Shown here one piece after another: positions 10,182 through 18,996 of a stretch of 64,000 nt of DNA. The notes beneath the pieces were generated by a model that was given only the letters and a program-made list of their open reading frames with translations, made no database searches and was not told the DNA's origin. This DNA comes from Rugamonas fusca. GTDB lineage: Bacteria > Pseudomonadota > Gammaproteobacteria > Burkholderiales > Burkholderiaceae_D. The position numbers were made by a program, and so were the translations under genes. Each line of letters opens with the position of its first letter. Position 1 is the first letter of the stretch. The stretch spans positions 124,001-188,000 of the forward strand of contig NZ_JACEZS010000005.1 in assembly GCF_014042365.1 (NCBI RefSeq). Direction: 5' to 3'.

Positions 10182-10912
10182 CTGCGTGACTCCGCTACGA
10201 ATTCATAATAGTCGCTCCGGCAGAACGAGTGGGTCAGTTCCACCGCGTTGCCGTTGTCGAGATAACTGACGCGGGTGATGTGCAGCATGGCGGCACCCGC
10301 GGCAATGTTGGCCAGGCGCGCCTGCTCGGCGTTGGCATTGACGGCGCGGATATGCTGCAGCGCGCGCATCGGCACCGCGCCGCTCGCCTCCAGGTAGCCG
10401 TACAGCGACTCCGTCACCTGGTGCGGATTGGGCATGTAGGCGACCGGGATGGTGGTCGTTTCGATCGCCATCACCACGTCGTCGGCCGTGCGCAGGCGCT
10501 TCAGGCGCGCCACCGGCATGTTGGGCGACAGGCCCAGCGACAGCAGCTCCTGCGGCGAGGCCACGCCGATCTCGCGCTGCAGCCAGCGCGAGCCGGCCGT
10601 GAAGCCGCGCTGGCTCAGTTCTTCGGAAAAGCTCGTCAGGCGCGACAGCGGCTGCTCCAGCTTGGGCGTGATGTAAGTGCCCGAACCGCGCTTGCGGGTC
10701 AGCATGCCGCGCTCGCACAGCATGTCGATCGCCTTGCGCGCCGTCACGCGCGAGATGGTCAGCATCTCCGACAGCACGCGCTCGGACGGCAGCGCCTCGT
10801 TGGCGCGCCAGTCGCCGCTGGTGATCCCGTCGGACAGCTTGTTGGCCAACTGCATATAGAGCGGGGTGTCGCTGCTGGCGTCGGGCCGAAAATCGCTCAA
10901 CTGTGCTAGCAC
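10178..10912 (-). CDS. nagR: GntR/HutC-family regulator of GlcNAc operon
   Basis: 244-residue regulator with an N-terminal GntR winged helix (DGITSGDWRANEALPSERVL and SRVTARKAIDML) and a C-terminal UTRA effector domain. NagR/NagQ/YvoA proteins of this family bind GlcN-6-P or GlcNAc-6-P and control nag genes. It lies second in the operon, three bases after the kinase gene, so it probably autoregulates together with the catabolic genes. A likely operator is the palindrome in the promoter upstream of the kinase. Family certain, ligand inferred. Confidence 0.9.
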   Translation of the reverse strand: MLAQLSDFRPDASSDTPLYMQLANKLSDGITSGDWRANEALPSERVLSEMLTISRVTARKAIDMLCERGMLTRKRGSGTYITPKLEQPLSRLTSFSEELSQRGFTAGSRWLQREIGVASPQELLSLGLSPNMPVARLKRLRTADDVVMAIETTTIPVAYMPNPHQVTESLYGYLEASGAVPMRALQHIRAVNANAEQARLANIAAGAAMLHITRVSYLDNGNAVELTHSFCRSDYYEFVAESRR

Positions 10913-10915
10913 TGG

Positions 10916-11797
10916 CTACTCCTTGCTATGTTGTTGTATCAGTCGTAGTGCGCCGGCGGCGGAATCGCCGTGTGGCGCCACCACGCGCTTCAACAGCGCC
11001 TCCGGCAGGTAGGGGCGCAGTGGCGCGGCCAGGCCGCCGCACAGGGCGATCGGCAAGCTGGCGCCGGCGTCGAGCGCGTGCGCGATCAGGTCTACCTGGC
11101 GGCCCGCCTCGAGCAGGATGGCGCGGGCGGTGGGATCGGCGTCGGCGTTGGCGTCGGCGTATTGCAGCACCAGCCGCGCCAGTTGCGCATACTGGGTTTG
11201 CGTGGCGTTGGCCAGCCAGACCTGGATCGCGTCGCGCGTGCCGCCGCAGGCCGCGATCACGGCGCTGGCGAACGGGCTGCCGGTGGCGCGGCCATCGACC
11301 ACCTGCTGGATGTGGTTCACGGCGCGCAAGCCTATCCACGCGCCGCCGGCTTCGTCGCCGGACGGGAAGCCCCAGCCGCCCACTTCGTAGCGGCTGCCGT
11401 CGGCCAGCAGCACTTCGCCCACGCTGCCCGTGCCGAGCGCGATGATGGCGCCCGGTTCGCCCCGGTGCGCACCGAGCAGGGTGGTGCCGGCGTCCGTCTC
11501 CAGCGCCACCTTGGCGTAGCCGGGATTGGCGGCCAGGAATTCGGCCGCCCATTGCTTGTTATGGACGCCGGCCAGGCCAAGGCCGATGGCCGTGTGCTGC
11601 TTGTCCGGAATGGCCAGGCCGGCGGTGCGGAACGCTTGCGCGGCTGCGTCCTGCACGGCGCCCCAGGCGCGTGCGATGCCGTGCATCAGGCCGGACGGGC
11701 CACTGGCGCCTTCGGCCAGTTCGCGTCCATCGCGGTCCGCCAGCCGCACCCGGGTGCCGCTGCCGCCGCCATCCACACCGATGAAGAATTCGATCAT
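10916..11797 (-). CDS. nagK: N-acetylglucosamine kinase, BadF/BadG/BcrA/BcrD ATPase family
   Basis: Phosphorylates imported GlcNAc with ATP. The 293-residue ASKHA-fold protein begins MIEFFIGVDGGGSGTRVRL, the phosphate-1 motif, and has an LGTGSVGEV phosphate-2 motif and the GGWGFPSGDEAGGAWIG block typical of GlcNAc kinases. I start it at ATG 11797; the open frame reaches 11896 but that extension crosses the promoter -10 element. It is the first gene of the operon. An ABC or MFS importer delivers unphosphorylated sugar, so a kinase is required here. Confidence 0.9.
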   Translation of the reverse strand: MIEFFIGVDGGGSGTRVRLADRDGRELAEGASGPSGLMHGIARAWGAVQDAAAQAFRTAGLAIPDKQHTAIGLGLAGVHNKQWAAEFLAANPGYAKVALETDAGTTLLGAHRGEPGAIIALGTGSVGEVLLADGSRYEVGGWGFPSGDEAGGAWIGLRAVNHIQQVVDGRATGSPFASAVIAACGGTRDAIQVWLANATQTQYAQLARLVLQYADANADADPTARAILLEAGRQVDLIAHALDAGASLPIALCGGLAAPLRPYLPEALLKRVVAPHGDSAAGALRLIQQHSKE

Positions 11798-11867
11798 GAT
11801 TTTGCCCACGCTGTTGTGCCATCCCGGCCGGGCTTGCATACCGCTTCGAACCGGGGAGTTGTGGGGC

Positions 11868-11896
11868 ACTATATGGTTGCAAAACCAGCTTGTCAA
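11868..11896 (-). promoter_or_regulatory. Near-consensus sigma70 promoter of the GlcNAc operon
   Basis: On the minus strand the -35 box is TTGACA (11896-11891) and the -10 box TATAGT (11873-11868), separated by exactly 17 bases. It lies about 70 bases upstream of the kinase ATG at 11797 and points into the operon. The rest of the gap up to 12101 is AT-rich and shows no other gene. Confidence 0.8.
11874..11887. promoter_or_regulatory. Palindromic operator inside the promoter spacer
   Basis: TGGTTGCAAAACCA has perfect 5-base arms (TGGTT/AACCA) around GCAA and fills most of the spacer between -35 and -10. A GntR-family repressor bound here would block RNA polymerase. The regulator gene in the operon is the obvious candidate, but no binding evidence exists. 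Confidence 0.55.
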
Positions 11897-11915
11897 CAGG
11901 TATTTAACTGGTATT
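11895..11915. repeat. Direct repeat next to the GlcNAc promoter
   Basis: AACAGGTATT (11895-11904) and AACTGGTATT (11906-11915) match at 9 of 10 bases and repeat every 11 bases, about one helical turn. The first copy overlaps the -35 box by two bases. It could be a second regulator site or an upstream half-site array. Confidence 0.4.
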
Positions 11916-12101
11916 GTGAATTCTTAAAGTGGACTGCTCGCATTTGTCTTTATTTTTTTCGTAAATCATTGTTTTATATGGATTTGTGTGTTTTTAAAAA
12001 TGGTATGGTATTTTGTGTGGTTGAATGCCAATTTGGTCTTGTTGTGGTAGCTTCGTGACGGTCGGGGTACACTGGCGTCTTTCGCTTCAGGAATCACGCA
12101 G

Positions 12102-12383
12102 ATGAACAAGGCAGGACAGAAGGACTATTGGGATGAATGGCAGCGCGAGGCGCTGGCGGCCGGGGTGAAGCCGGCGTTGGCCAAGCTCGGCATGGAAGTG
12201 TTGCGCGCGCACCGCAAGAATCGCTGGCCCAAGCATTTCCTGGGCCGCATGGAGGATGGTCCGGTGATGCTGGCCATGTGCCTGGAAGAACCCGATGAAA
12301 GCGAACTGCTGTTCATCGAGAACCTGTACCCGTACGACGCCAAGCTGATCGCCGCCACCAAGAAGCGCCTCTGCTTCGACTAA
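12102..12383 (+). CDS. Small conserved-looking cytoplasmic protein
   Basis: A 93-residue reading frame starting MNKAGQKDYWDEWQ and ending KKRLCFD. It is charged, without signal peptide or membrane segment, and codon use is like that of neighbouring genes. A weak Shine-Dalgarno (AGGAA) precedes the ATG. I do not recognise the family. It stands alone between the divergent GlcNAc promoter and the convergent GIN-repeat gene. A GC-rich hairpin (GGCCCC/GGGGCC, 12391-12408) follows the stop, without a T-run. Confidence 0.6.
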   Translation: MNKAGQKDYWDEWQREALAAGVKPALAKLGMEVLRAHRKNRWPKHFLGRMEDGPVMLAMCLEEPDESELLFIENLYPYDAKLIAATKKRLCFD

Positions 12384-12467
12384 GCGAAGTTGGCCCCGAC
12401 CAAGGGGCCGCAATTGGGCACGGCGCACAATTTTTGCATGCTTATTGTGCTGCGTCCCCCATTGTCC

Positions 12468-13799
12468 TCAGTTGGTGCGTTCGCGCGCGCCGCTGCGGTC
12501 GATGGTCACGAGCCGCGATTTGTCGGCCGTTTTCACGTTGACCATGGCGCTGCCGGGACCGCGCACCACCACCGCCGCCTGGCCCGCCCACAGCTGGCGC
12601 GCGTGCAGTTCGCCCGATCCGCTCAGCTGGGCATCGAGCTTGTCGGTCTTGCCGGCCAGCGTGACCTGGCCGGGGCCGTTCATGGTCAGCTTGACTTGCT
12701 TGCAGTCGGCGCCGGCGTTCAGGTCGCCCGATCCGCTCAGCTCCGCGTCGAGCGAGTCGCTCACCTTGTTCAGGTAGATGTTGCCGGGGCCGCGGCTGCG
12801 CGTGACGGCCCGCATCACTTGCAGGCCTTTCGCGTCCAGGTCGCCCGAGCCCGTCACTTCGGCGCTCAGTGTGCCGCCGCTGCCAGAGAGCACCATGTTG
12901 CCGGCGCCGGTGAGGATGGCATGGACATTCTGCGCCTGCAGCCCGCGCACGGTGAGATCGCCCGAGCCATGCACTTCGGCGTCGAACTGGCCGATGGTGC
13001 CGGCCACGCAGGCGTCGCCCGAGCCGCGCAGCACGGCCGTCACCGCTTCTGTCTGCAACTCGCACGCCTGCAAGTCGCCCGAACCCGATACCTCGGCCCG
13101 CAGTTCCTTGCTGGCGCCGTGCACGCGCATCAAGCCTGAGCCATGCAAGATGGCGTTCACCCGGCCGCCGCGCACCTTGTCCACGTCCAGGTCGCCCGAA
13201 CCGCTCAGCTCCGCATTCACGTCCTGGTCGATGCTGCCGGCCGCCACGTCGCCGGAACCGTTCAGGCGCAGGTTCAGCTTGCCAACGGTCATGGCCCGCA
13301 GGTTGACGTTGCCGCTGCCGCCGGTACGCAAGGTCAGGTCGCGCGCGTCGCCGCTGGCGTGCAAGGCGCCGGAGCCTGCCGTGGACAGCGCTAGTTGCTG
13401 GCCATGAAATTGTTCCAATTCCACGTCACCACTGCCGCCGGCCTTCAGGCTGGCCAGGTGGGGCGCCGTGATGTGCACCGTCAGTGGCGTCTGCTTGCCC
13501 CAGCCAAACGAGAAATGCCAGCCCGCGCGCCGGCGCGGGCGGACCGTCAGGGTGTCGCCCGTCACGACGGTTTCCACGTTGGCCATTTCCTTGCGTGGCC
13601 CGCTCAGTGCCAGGGCCGGTTCGCCCTGGGCCGTGACCACCACGTGCCACGGCCCCTCCAGCGCGATGGCGTTAAATGGCGCCACGGTGCGGGTTTCCGT
13701 GCCGTCGCTATTGTCGGGCTGGGCCGTCGCAGCCAGCAGGGGAGCGCTGGCCAGCGTCAGCGCCGCGGCCAGGGTGGTACGTTGGATCAGCGGGTTCAT
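12468..13799 (-). CDS. Secreted GIN/DUF2807-repeat beta-helix protein
   Basis: 443-residue protein with a signal peptide (MNPLIQRTTLAAALTLASAP, cleavage near LAATA). The mature part first has a region typical of the head-GIN domain, then about 16 tandem units of roughly 20 residues marked by GSGD, GSGN, GPGN or GAGN followed by alternating hydrophobic residues. This pattern predicts a right-handed parallel beta-helix on the cell surface or in the periplasm. Related proteins are labelled putative auto-transporter adhesins, but function is unproven. The open frame extends to 13880; ATG 13799 is chosen because it begins the signal peptide and has GAGAGAAC before it. Most relatives have one or two DUF2807 domains, so this copy is long. 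Confidence 0.85.
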   Translation of the reverse strand: MNPLIQRTTLAAALTLASAPLLAATAQPDNSDGTETRTVAPFNAIALEGPWHVVVTAQGEPALALSGPRKEMANVETVVTGDTLTVRPRRRAGWHFSFGWGKQTPLTVHITAPHLASLKAGGSGDVELEQFHGQQLALSTAGSGALHASGDARDLTLRTGGSGNVNLRAMTVGKLNLRLNGSGDVAAGSIDQDVNAELSGSGDLDVDKVRGGRVNAILHGSGLMRVHGASKELRAEVSGSGDLQACELQTEAVTAVLRGSGDACVAGTIGQFDAEVHGSGDLTVRGLQAQNVHAILTGAGNMVLSGSGGTLSAEVTGSGDLDAKGLQVMRAVTRSRGPGNIYLNKVSDSLDAELSGSGDLNAGADCKQVKLTMNGPGQVTLAGKTDKLDAQLSGSGELHARQLWAGQAAVVVRGPGSAMVNVKTADKSRLVTIDRSGARERTN

Positions 13800-13930
13800 G
13801 TTCTCTCGCAGCACGTGTTGGGGATGGCGAAAAGATAAGCCATCTGCCCTCATCCTGCGATGGGAAAAGGATGGATGCACGGATCGACGGCATCAACTGC
13901 GAAAATGGGGTACTGGACGGCGCCGCCAGC

Positions 13931-14347
13931 TCATTGCTCGGTGAACTTCTCGTCCTTTTCATCTTGCACGGTCAGGAACAGCAGGATGAGGCCGATCAGC
14001 AACATGGACGCCATCGGCGGTTCCGGCAAATCCGAATACTTGCTCTTGAGCGCGGTCGCGCGCGCTTCCTTCTTGCCCGTGATGGGCACGCGCCCGGCGG
14101 TTTCCACCTTGGCGGCCGTCAAGCGGGGCCGTACCCAATACGAGGCTTGCTGACGCGGCAACATCATGTCGTCGGCCAGATAAGGCTGCAGCACGTGCAT
14201 GGGATCGTCGACTTCGATGAAGCCGTGCGGCGCCTGGCTCATGGCGTCGGTGGTGTTGTTGTCGATAACAACGGCATCCCCTGCAACGGCGCTGGCCGAA
14301 CCAAGCAGGGACAGCGTCAAGGCAGCCGCTGTGATGATGCGAGTCAT
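13931..14347 (-). CDS. Small exported protein with PEP-CTERM-like tail
   Basis: 138 residues: an N-terminal signal peptide (MTRIITAAALTLSLLGSASA), a polar middle, and a C-terminal tail LPEPP followed by a hydrophobic span MASMLLIGLILLFL and a charged end. The layout resembles PEP-CTERM sorting signals handled by exosortase, but the tail after the span is mixed acidic/basic rather than the usual arginine cluster, so the call is uncertain. The start at 14347 is supported by GGAG six bases upstream. No other domain is recognised. Confidence 0.6.
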   Translation of the reverse strand: MTRIITAAALTLSLLGSASAVAGDAVVIDNNTTDAMSQAPHGFIEVDDPMHVLQPYLADDMMLPRQQASYWVRPRLTAAKVETAGRVPITGKKEARATALKSKYSDLPEPPMASMLLIGLILLFLTVQDEKDEKFTEQ

Positions 14348-14469
14348 TTCCCTCTCCACAAAGTGTTACGCGCTCTAACGCGATGGTCACTTTTTTATTA
14401 GAGCATACGAAGCTGGCACTGGATACTAGAATTTCATAATGGACGTTGTCGAACTTGAATGTTTGAGCT

Positions 14470-14829
14470 ATGAACCACAGTCGCGCCCCATCAACATCCC
14501 CATACGCTACAGTTTATACACTGGGAAGCCGATATCTACCCTGTACCGCTGGCGAAACAGTATGTGATTTCAAGGCGCAATGTCATAATGCCATCCTAGA
14601 GGCGGCCAACGCGCGGGCCGCCGACCGGGTGAAGGGAGTCAGCATGATCAAATATATGGGAACCAAGAAAACGGACGATGGCGGGGTACTGTATATTTTT
14701 CTGATCAATGGTTTGCAGAAGGAAGTGCGCGAAAGTGCATTGAAGCAATATCCCGGCTGTTACGAAGCACTCCCGGCCGCCGCCAAGGCACGCATCATGG
14801 CCAACCGGGCATGGATGCAGAAGCTGTAG
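14470..14829 (+). CDS. Hypothetical protein, start uncertain
   Basis: Open frame of 119 residues. Only the second half (from about MIKYMGTKKTDDGG, 14644) has codon use and spacing like a real gene; the first 50 codons look less convincing and a shorter protein is possible. No domain is recognised. It ends 19 bases before the ATG of the next secreted-protein gene, so the two may be cotranscribed. Confidence 0.35.
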   Translation: MNHSRAPSTSPYATVYTLGSRYLPCTAGETVCDFKAQCHNAILEAANARAADRVKGVSMIKYMGTKKTDDGGVLYIFLINGLQKEVRESALKQYPGCYEALPAAAKARIMANRAWMQKL

Positions 14830-14848
14830 CATGCCGGCGGGGCTGAAC

Positions 14849-15376
14849 ATGTCAGCGCGCCGCAGCCGGGCTGGCCGCGTGGCGCCGTTGCTGGCATCCT
14901 TGCTCGCCGCATGGCTCGCGCTCGGCTGCACCGGCGCGCAGGCGGCCGTTCCCACCACATTTGGCACCATCGTCGGCAACGCCTTGCTGTGCCGCGACCA
15001 GGTTGACAACAAATATTTCTACAACTACCTGCTCAATGCCTTCGGCCCCGCCTACAAGCACGACGGCGGCGCCTACTGGTTCAAGTCCGATGGCGCGACC
15101 CTGTGGGGCGTGGAGATGTCCGAATTGATGGTCAGCGACGACACCAGCACCTTCGTGTTCGTGGGCGCCGTGGCCGAGACCACGCCGGAACAACTGGAAC
15201 AGGCCATCGCCACCCAGGTGGGGATGCAATATGCGAAAATCGACAGCTCGGCCTACCCGGTGCGCGAAGCCAGACCGGCCAGCCGCATCGTCTATTTCGA
15301 TCGCAAGTCCAAGCTATACTGCGCCAAGTTCCAGCCGTTGCCGCCGGTCCAGCCCAAGGCCGTGCGCACGCGCTGA
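14849..15376 (+). CDS. Hypothetical secreted protein
   Basis: 175 residues from MSARRSRAGR with a clear export signal: basic start, hydrophobic core LLASLLAAWLALGC and a signal-peptidase site near AQA-AVP. The cysteine in ALGC could instead make it a lipoprotein, although the lipobox is not standard. The mature domain (FGTIVGNALLCRDQVDNKYFYNYL) has two further cysteines. I do not recognise the family. Eighteen bases separate it from gspA, so it may be cotranscribed with that gene. Confidence 0.65.
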   Translation: MSARRSRAGRVAPLLASLLAAWLALGCTGAQAAVPTTFGTIVGNALLCRDQVDNKYFYNYLLNAFGPAYKHDGGAYWFKSDGATLWGVEMSELMVSDDTSTFVFVGAVAETTPEQLEQAIATQVGMQYAKIDSSAYPVREARPASRIVYFDRKSKLYCAKFQPLPPVQPKAVRTR

Positions 15377-15394
15377 ACGCCACCCTGGGGTTTC

Positions 15395-17215
15395 ATGTAC
15401 ACGCAATTTTTCAGCCTGAAGCAAGCGCCGTTCTCGATCGCGCCCGATCCCCGTTACCTGTTCATGAGCGAACGCCACCGCGAGGCGCTGGCCCACTTGC
15501 TGTATGGCGTGGGCAGCGGCGGCGGCTTCGTGTTGCTGACGGGCGAGATCGGCGCCGGCAAGACCACGGTCTGCCGTTGCTTCATGGAACAGATTCCCGC
15601 CAATTGCAAGCTGGCCTACATCTTCAATCCCAAGCTGTCGGTGGCCGAGTTGCTGCAGTCCGTGTGCGACGAGTTCGGCATCGGGCTGGCGCAGCTGGCA
15701 GGGGGACCGGGCGCCGTCAGCGTCAAGGGGTATGTCGATGCGATCAACGGCTATCTGCTCGGCAGCCATGCCCAGGGCAACAACAACGTGCTGGTCATCG
15801 ACGAGGCGCAGAACCTGTCGGCCGACGTGCTCGAACAGTTGCGCCTGCTGACCAACCTGGAGACGAACGAGCGCAAGCTGTTGCAGATCATCCTGATCGG
15901 CCAGCCCGAACTGCGCGCCATGCTGGCGCGGCCGGAGCTGGAGCAACTGGCCCAGCGCGTCATCGCCCGCTATCACCTGGGGTCGCTGACGGCGGCCGAA
16001 ACGGGCAGCTATATCGAACACCGGCTGGCTGTGGCCGGCGCCGTGGCCGGTTCGCCTTTCCCGCGCCGGCTCACGGGGCTGGTGCACAAGCTGGCCAAGG
16101 GCGTGCCGCGCCGTATCAACCTGCTGTGCGACCGGGCCTTGCTGGGGGCGTACGTGGAGAACCTGCCGCAAGTCACGCCCGCCATCGTGCGGCGCGCGGC
16201 GGCGGAAGTGTTCGCCGCGCCGGCCGCCGCCGGGGACACGGTCCGGCGCGCCTGGCCGCAGTGGGGCGCGGGCCTGGCGGCCGGCGCGCTGGCCGGCGTG
16301 GCCATCAGCGCGGCGGCCTGGCAATGGTTGCCGGCCCGTGATACCAAAATGGTATCAGGGCAAGCGAACCTGGTCGTGCCAACCGCCAAGGCGGCGGCTG
16401 GCAGTGGCGTCGCCAGCGCGCGGGCGGACGCCGCCATGTCCACCTTGTCGGGCACGGCGGCAACTGGTGGCGCCGCACCTGTGCCGCCGGCGCGCGCCGC
16501 CGGGGCGGGCGCGGTCCCGCCCGCTGCCGCCCCCGGTGCATCCAGTGCGGCGCCCGTGGCAGCCGCCACCACCGTTGCATCCGGCGCGGCGCCAGCGGCA
16601 GCCGTCGCCAGCGTGCCCGGCGCGCCAGTCGGTGAAGGGGGCGCGCGGCCGGCAGCGTTGTTGCGCCAGCTCGCCGCGCTGTGGGGGCAGACCCTGCCGC
16701 CCGGCGAGCCTTGCCAGGTGGCGGCCAGGCTCAATCTGCGCTGCCTGCAGACGCGCGGCGGCGTGGAGGAATTGCGCCAGCTCGACCGTCCCGCCGTGCT
16801 CAGCCTGCACGACGATTCCGCCACGCCACGCTACGCCTTGCTGACGGCGCTCGATGCCAGCGGCGCCACCGTCTCGTTCGATGGCAAGCTTCAGCACCTG
16901 AGCCTGGCCGCGCTGGCCGAACGCTACGACGGCAGTTACCTGACGTTCTGGCGTGCCCCGCGCAGCTGGCGCGACGAAGTGTCCGATGGCGACCATGGCC
17001 CCGACGTGGACTGGCTGGCCAAGCACCTGGCCCAGTTATACGGCCTGAAGCAGCCGGCCGGGAACCAGCCGCTCGACGCGGCCCTGCTGCGCCGCCTGCG
17101 CGAGTTCCAGTCGGCCCAGCATCTGAAGGCCGATGGCGTGGCCGGGCCCAAGACCTTCATCCGTTTGCACCAGCTGGCCGGCGTGCGTGAACCGCGGCTG
17201 GCGCCGCCGCGCTGA
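15395..17215 (+). CDS. gspA: GspA/ExeA-type AAA ATPase with peptidoglycan-binding domain
   Basis: 606-residue inner-membrane ATPase that, with GspB, helps insert the type II secretion secretin through peptidoglycan. The start MYTQFFSLKQAPFSIAPDP is diagnostic. Walker A GEIGAGKTT lies near residue 52 and Walker B LVIDEAQNL near 132. A membrane span (GAGLAAGALAGVAISAAAW) near 290-310 leads to a long Ala/Pro linker, a cysteine-peptidase-like C39 region (LRCLQTRGGVEELRQLDRP) and a C-terminal peptidoglycan-binding domain (LRRLREFQSAQHLKADGVAG). gspB lies 2.3 kb downstream on the same strand, interrupted by two genes on the opposite strand. Confidence 0.92.
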   Translation: MYTQFFSLKQAPFSIAPDPRYLFMSERHREALAHLLYGVGSGGGFVLLTGEIGAGKTTVCRCFMEQIPANCKLAYIFNPKLSVAELLQSVCDEFGIGLAQLAGGPGAVSVKGYVDAINGYLLGSHAQGNNNVLVIDEAQNLSADVLEQLRLLTNLETNERKLLQIILIGQPELRAMLARPELEQLAQRVIARYHLGSLTAAETGSYIEHRLAVAGAVAGSPFPRRLTGLVHKLAKGVPRRINLLCDRALLGAYVENLPQVTPAIVRRAAAEVFAAPAAAGDTVRRAWPQWGAGLAAGALAGVAISAAAWQWLPARDTKMVSGQANLVVPTAKAAAGSGVASARADAAMSTLSGTAATGGAAPVPPARAAGAGAVPPAAAPGASSAAPVAAATTVASGAAPAAAVASVPGAPVGEGGARPAALLRQLAALWGQTLPPGEPCQVAARLNLRCLQTRGGVEELRQLDRPAVLSLHDDSATPRYALLTALDASGATVSFDGKLQHLSLAALAERYDGSYLTFWRAPRSWRDEVSDGDHGPDVDWLAKHLAQLYGLKQPAGNQPLDAALLRRLREFQSAQHLKADGVAGPKTFIRLHQLAGVREPRLAPPR

Positions 17216-17253
17216 GCACGGCAGGCCCGGCCTGCGGTTCGTCCGCGCACCGC

Positions 17254-18996
17254 TTACGGCTGGCGCGCCTTGAAGCGGGCCGGTATGGCGCGGCGCATGG
17301 TCTGGCGCTGCTGCTCGTCGCCGAACAGGGTGGCGGCCGGCTTGATCAGGTCGCTGCGGCTGACCACGCCGATCAGCTTGAGCGATTGCGCATCCTCCAC
17401 CACGGGCAAGCGTTCCAGCCCGTGCACGGCGAGCCGGGTGGCCACGGCGCGGCACGTCTCCGTGCCCAGCGCCACGTTGGGCACGTTCACGCCGAACAAC
17501 TGGCCCACCGTCTGCGCCGCGCCCCGTTGCAGCGCGGCCCGGTCCACCATGCCCACCAGCCGGTCGCCATGCAGCACCGGATAGGCCCGGTGCACCTGGC
17601 CATCGCCGAAATGGCTGACCAGCACGTCCGCCACGCGCGCCTGCGCGTCCACGCACACGGGCTGGGCCGTCATCACTTCGGCCACGCTGTGCTGTTCCAT
17701 GGGATCGATGCCGTACTCGCGGTAGATGTGGTAGCCGCGGCGCGCGATCTTTTCCGTCAGGATGGAGCGGCCCATCACCAGCACCGTGAAGCCATAGGCC
17801 ACGGCCGAGGCCGTCAGCAGCGGCAGCAGGGCGTTCACGTCGTGCGTCAGCTCCAGCGCGAACACCACCGACATCACGGGCGCGCGCATCATGCCGCCCA
17901 GCGTGGCGGCCATGAACACCAGCGGCCACAGGGCCGGATCGTGGCCGGGCAGATAAGGGCCGAGCAGTGCGCCCAGCCCCGCGCCCAGCATCAGCAACGG
18001 CGCCAGCACGCCGCCCGAGGTGCCCGAACCGAGCGCCAGCACCCACATCACGGCCTTGCACAGCAGCAGGCCCAGCATGAACTGCAGCGTCAGGTGGCTG
18101 TGCAGCAGGTCGCCGATCACGTCGTAGCCCACGCCCAGCGCGCGCGGCTCCAGGTAGCCGCCGATGCCGACCGCCACGCCGCCGATGGCCGGCCACCACA
18201 TCCAGTGCACGGGCAGGCGGTGGAACCAGTCCTCGACCCGGTACAGCGAAGTTGACAGCAGCCAGGCCAGCGCGCCGGCCACCACGCCGGCCACCAGGCA
18301 GCCCGGCAGTTCGGCCGCCGTGGGCACCAGCGTCTGCAACGGGAACAGGGGGCCGTTATCGAGCACCAGCCCCCGCGCGAAGCCGGCCACGGCGCACGCC
18401 ACGGCCACCGGCAGCAGGCTGCGCGGGCGCAGTTCGAACAGCAGCAGTTCGACCGCCATCAGCACGGCCGCGATCGGGGTGCCGAAGATGGCCGTCATGC
18501 CGGCCACGGCGCCGGCCACCAGCAGCGTCTTGCGCTCGGCGCCCGTCAGGTGCAGGTGCTGCGCCACCAGCGAGCCGAGCGCGCCGCCCGTCATGATGAT
18601 GGGGCCTTCGGCGCCGAACGGCCCGCCGCTGCCGATCGCGATACCGGACGACAGCGGCTTGAGCATGGCCACCTTGGGCGACATGGTGCTCTGGCCGAAC
18701 AGGATGGCTTCGATGGCTTCCGGGATGCCGTGGCCGCGGATTTTCTCGGAACCGTAGCGCGCCATCAGGCCAATGATGAGGCCGCCGATCACGGGCACCA
18801 CCAGCACCCACCAGCCCAGCGTATTGAGGGCCGGGGAGCGCTCGTCCAGCGACAGGGTCTGGAAGAAGAACAGGTTGGTGAAGAAGTGGATCAGGCGCAG
18901 CAGGGCGCAGGCGGCCAGCGTGCTCAGCAGGCCAACCAGGGCCGCCACGGCCACGATCAACAGGCGCAAGTCGCCGGCGAAATCGCGCCGGCTCAT
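17254..18996 (-). CDS. clcA: ClC-type chloride channel/antiporter with CBS pair
   Basis: 580-residue membrane protein of the voltage-gated chloride channel family. The selectivity motifs appear as GHGIPEA, GPFGAEGPI (with the gating Glu) and SGGVLAPLLM. After about 430 residues of membrane domain, two CBS domains form the cytoplasmic C-terminus. The start ATG 18996 overlaps the MarR stop (ATGA); the open frame further upstream runs through the regulator gene. It lies opposite to gspA and gspB and between them. Whether it is a channel or a Cl-/H+ antiporter cannot be read with certainty. Confidence 0.9.
   Translation of the reverse strand: MSRRDFAGDLRLLIVAVAALVGLLSTLAACALLRLIHFFTNLFFFQTLSLDERSPALNTLGWWVLVVPVIGGLIIGLMARYGSEKIRGHGIPEAIEAILFGQSTMSPKVAMLKPLSSGIAIGSGGPFGAEGPIIMTGGALGSLVAQHLHLTGAERKTLLVAGAVAGMTAIFGTPIAAVLMAVELLLFELRPRSLLPVAVACAVAGFARGLVLDNGPLFPLQTLVPTAAELPGCLVAGVVAGALAWLLSTSLYRVEDWFHRLPVHWMWWPAIGGVAVGIGGYLEPRALGVGYDVIGDLLHSHLTLQFMLGLLLCKAVMWVLALGSGTSGGVLAPLLMLGAGLGALLGPYLPGHDPALWPLVFMAATLGGMMRAPVMSVVFALELTHDVNALLPLLTASAVAYGFTVLVMGRSILTEKIARRGYHIYREYGIDPMEQHSVAEVMTAQPVCVDAQARVADVLVSHFGDGQVHRAYPVLHGDRLVGMVDRAALQRGAAQTVGQLFGVNVPNVALGTETCRAVATRLAVHGLERLPVVEDAQSLKLIGVVSRSDLIKPAATLFGDEQQRQTMRRAIPARFKARQP

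Noticed and set aside
12468-13799. Regular repeats that could suggest a CRISPR array
   Set aside because: The period is coding, about 60 bases, and the repeats translate to GSGD motifs in one frame; there are no conserved direct repeats with unique spacers. No CRISPR array was seen in the window.
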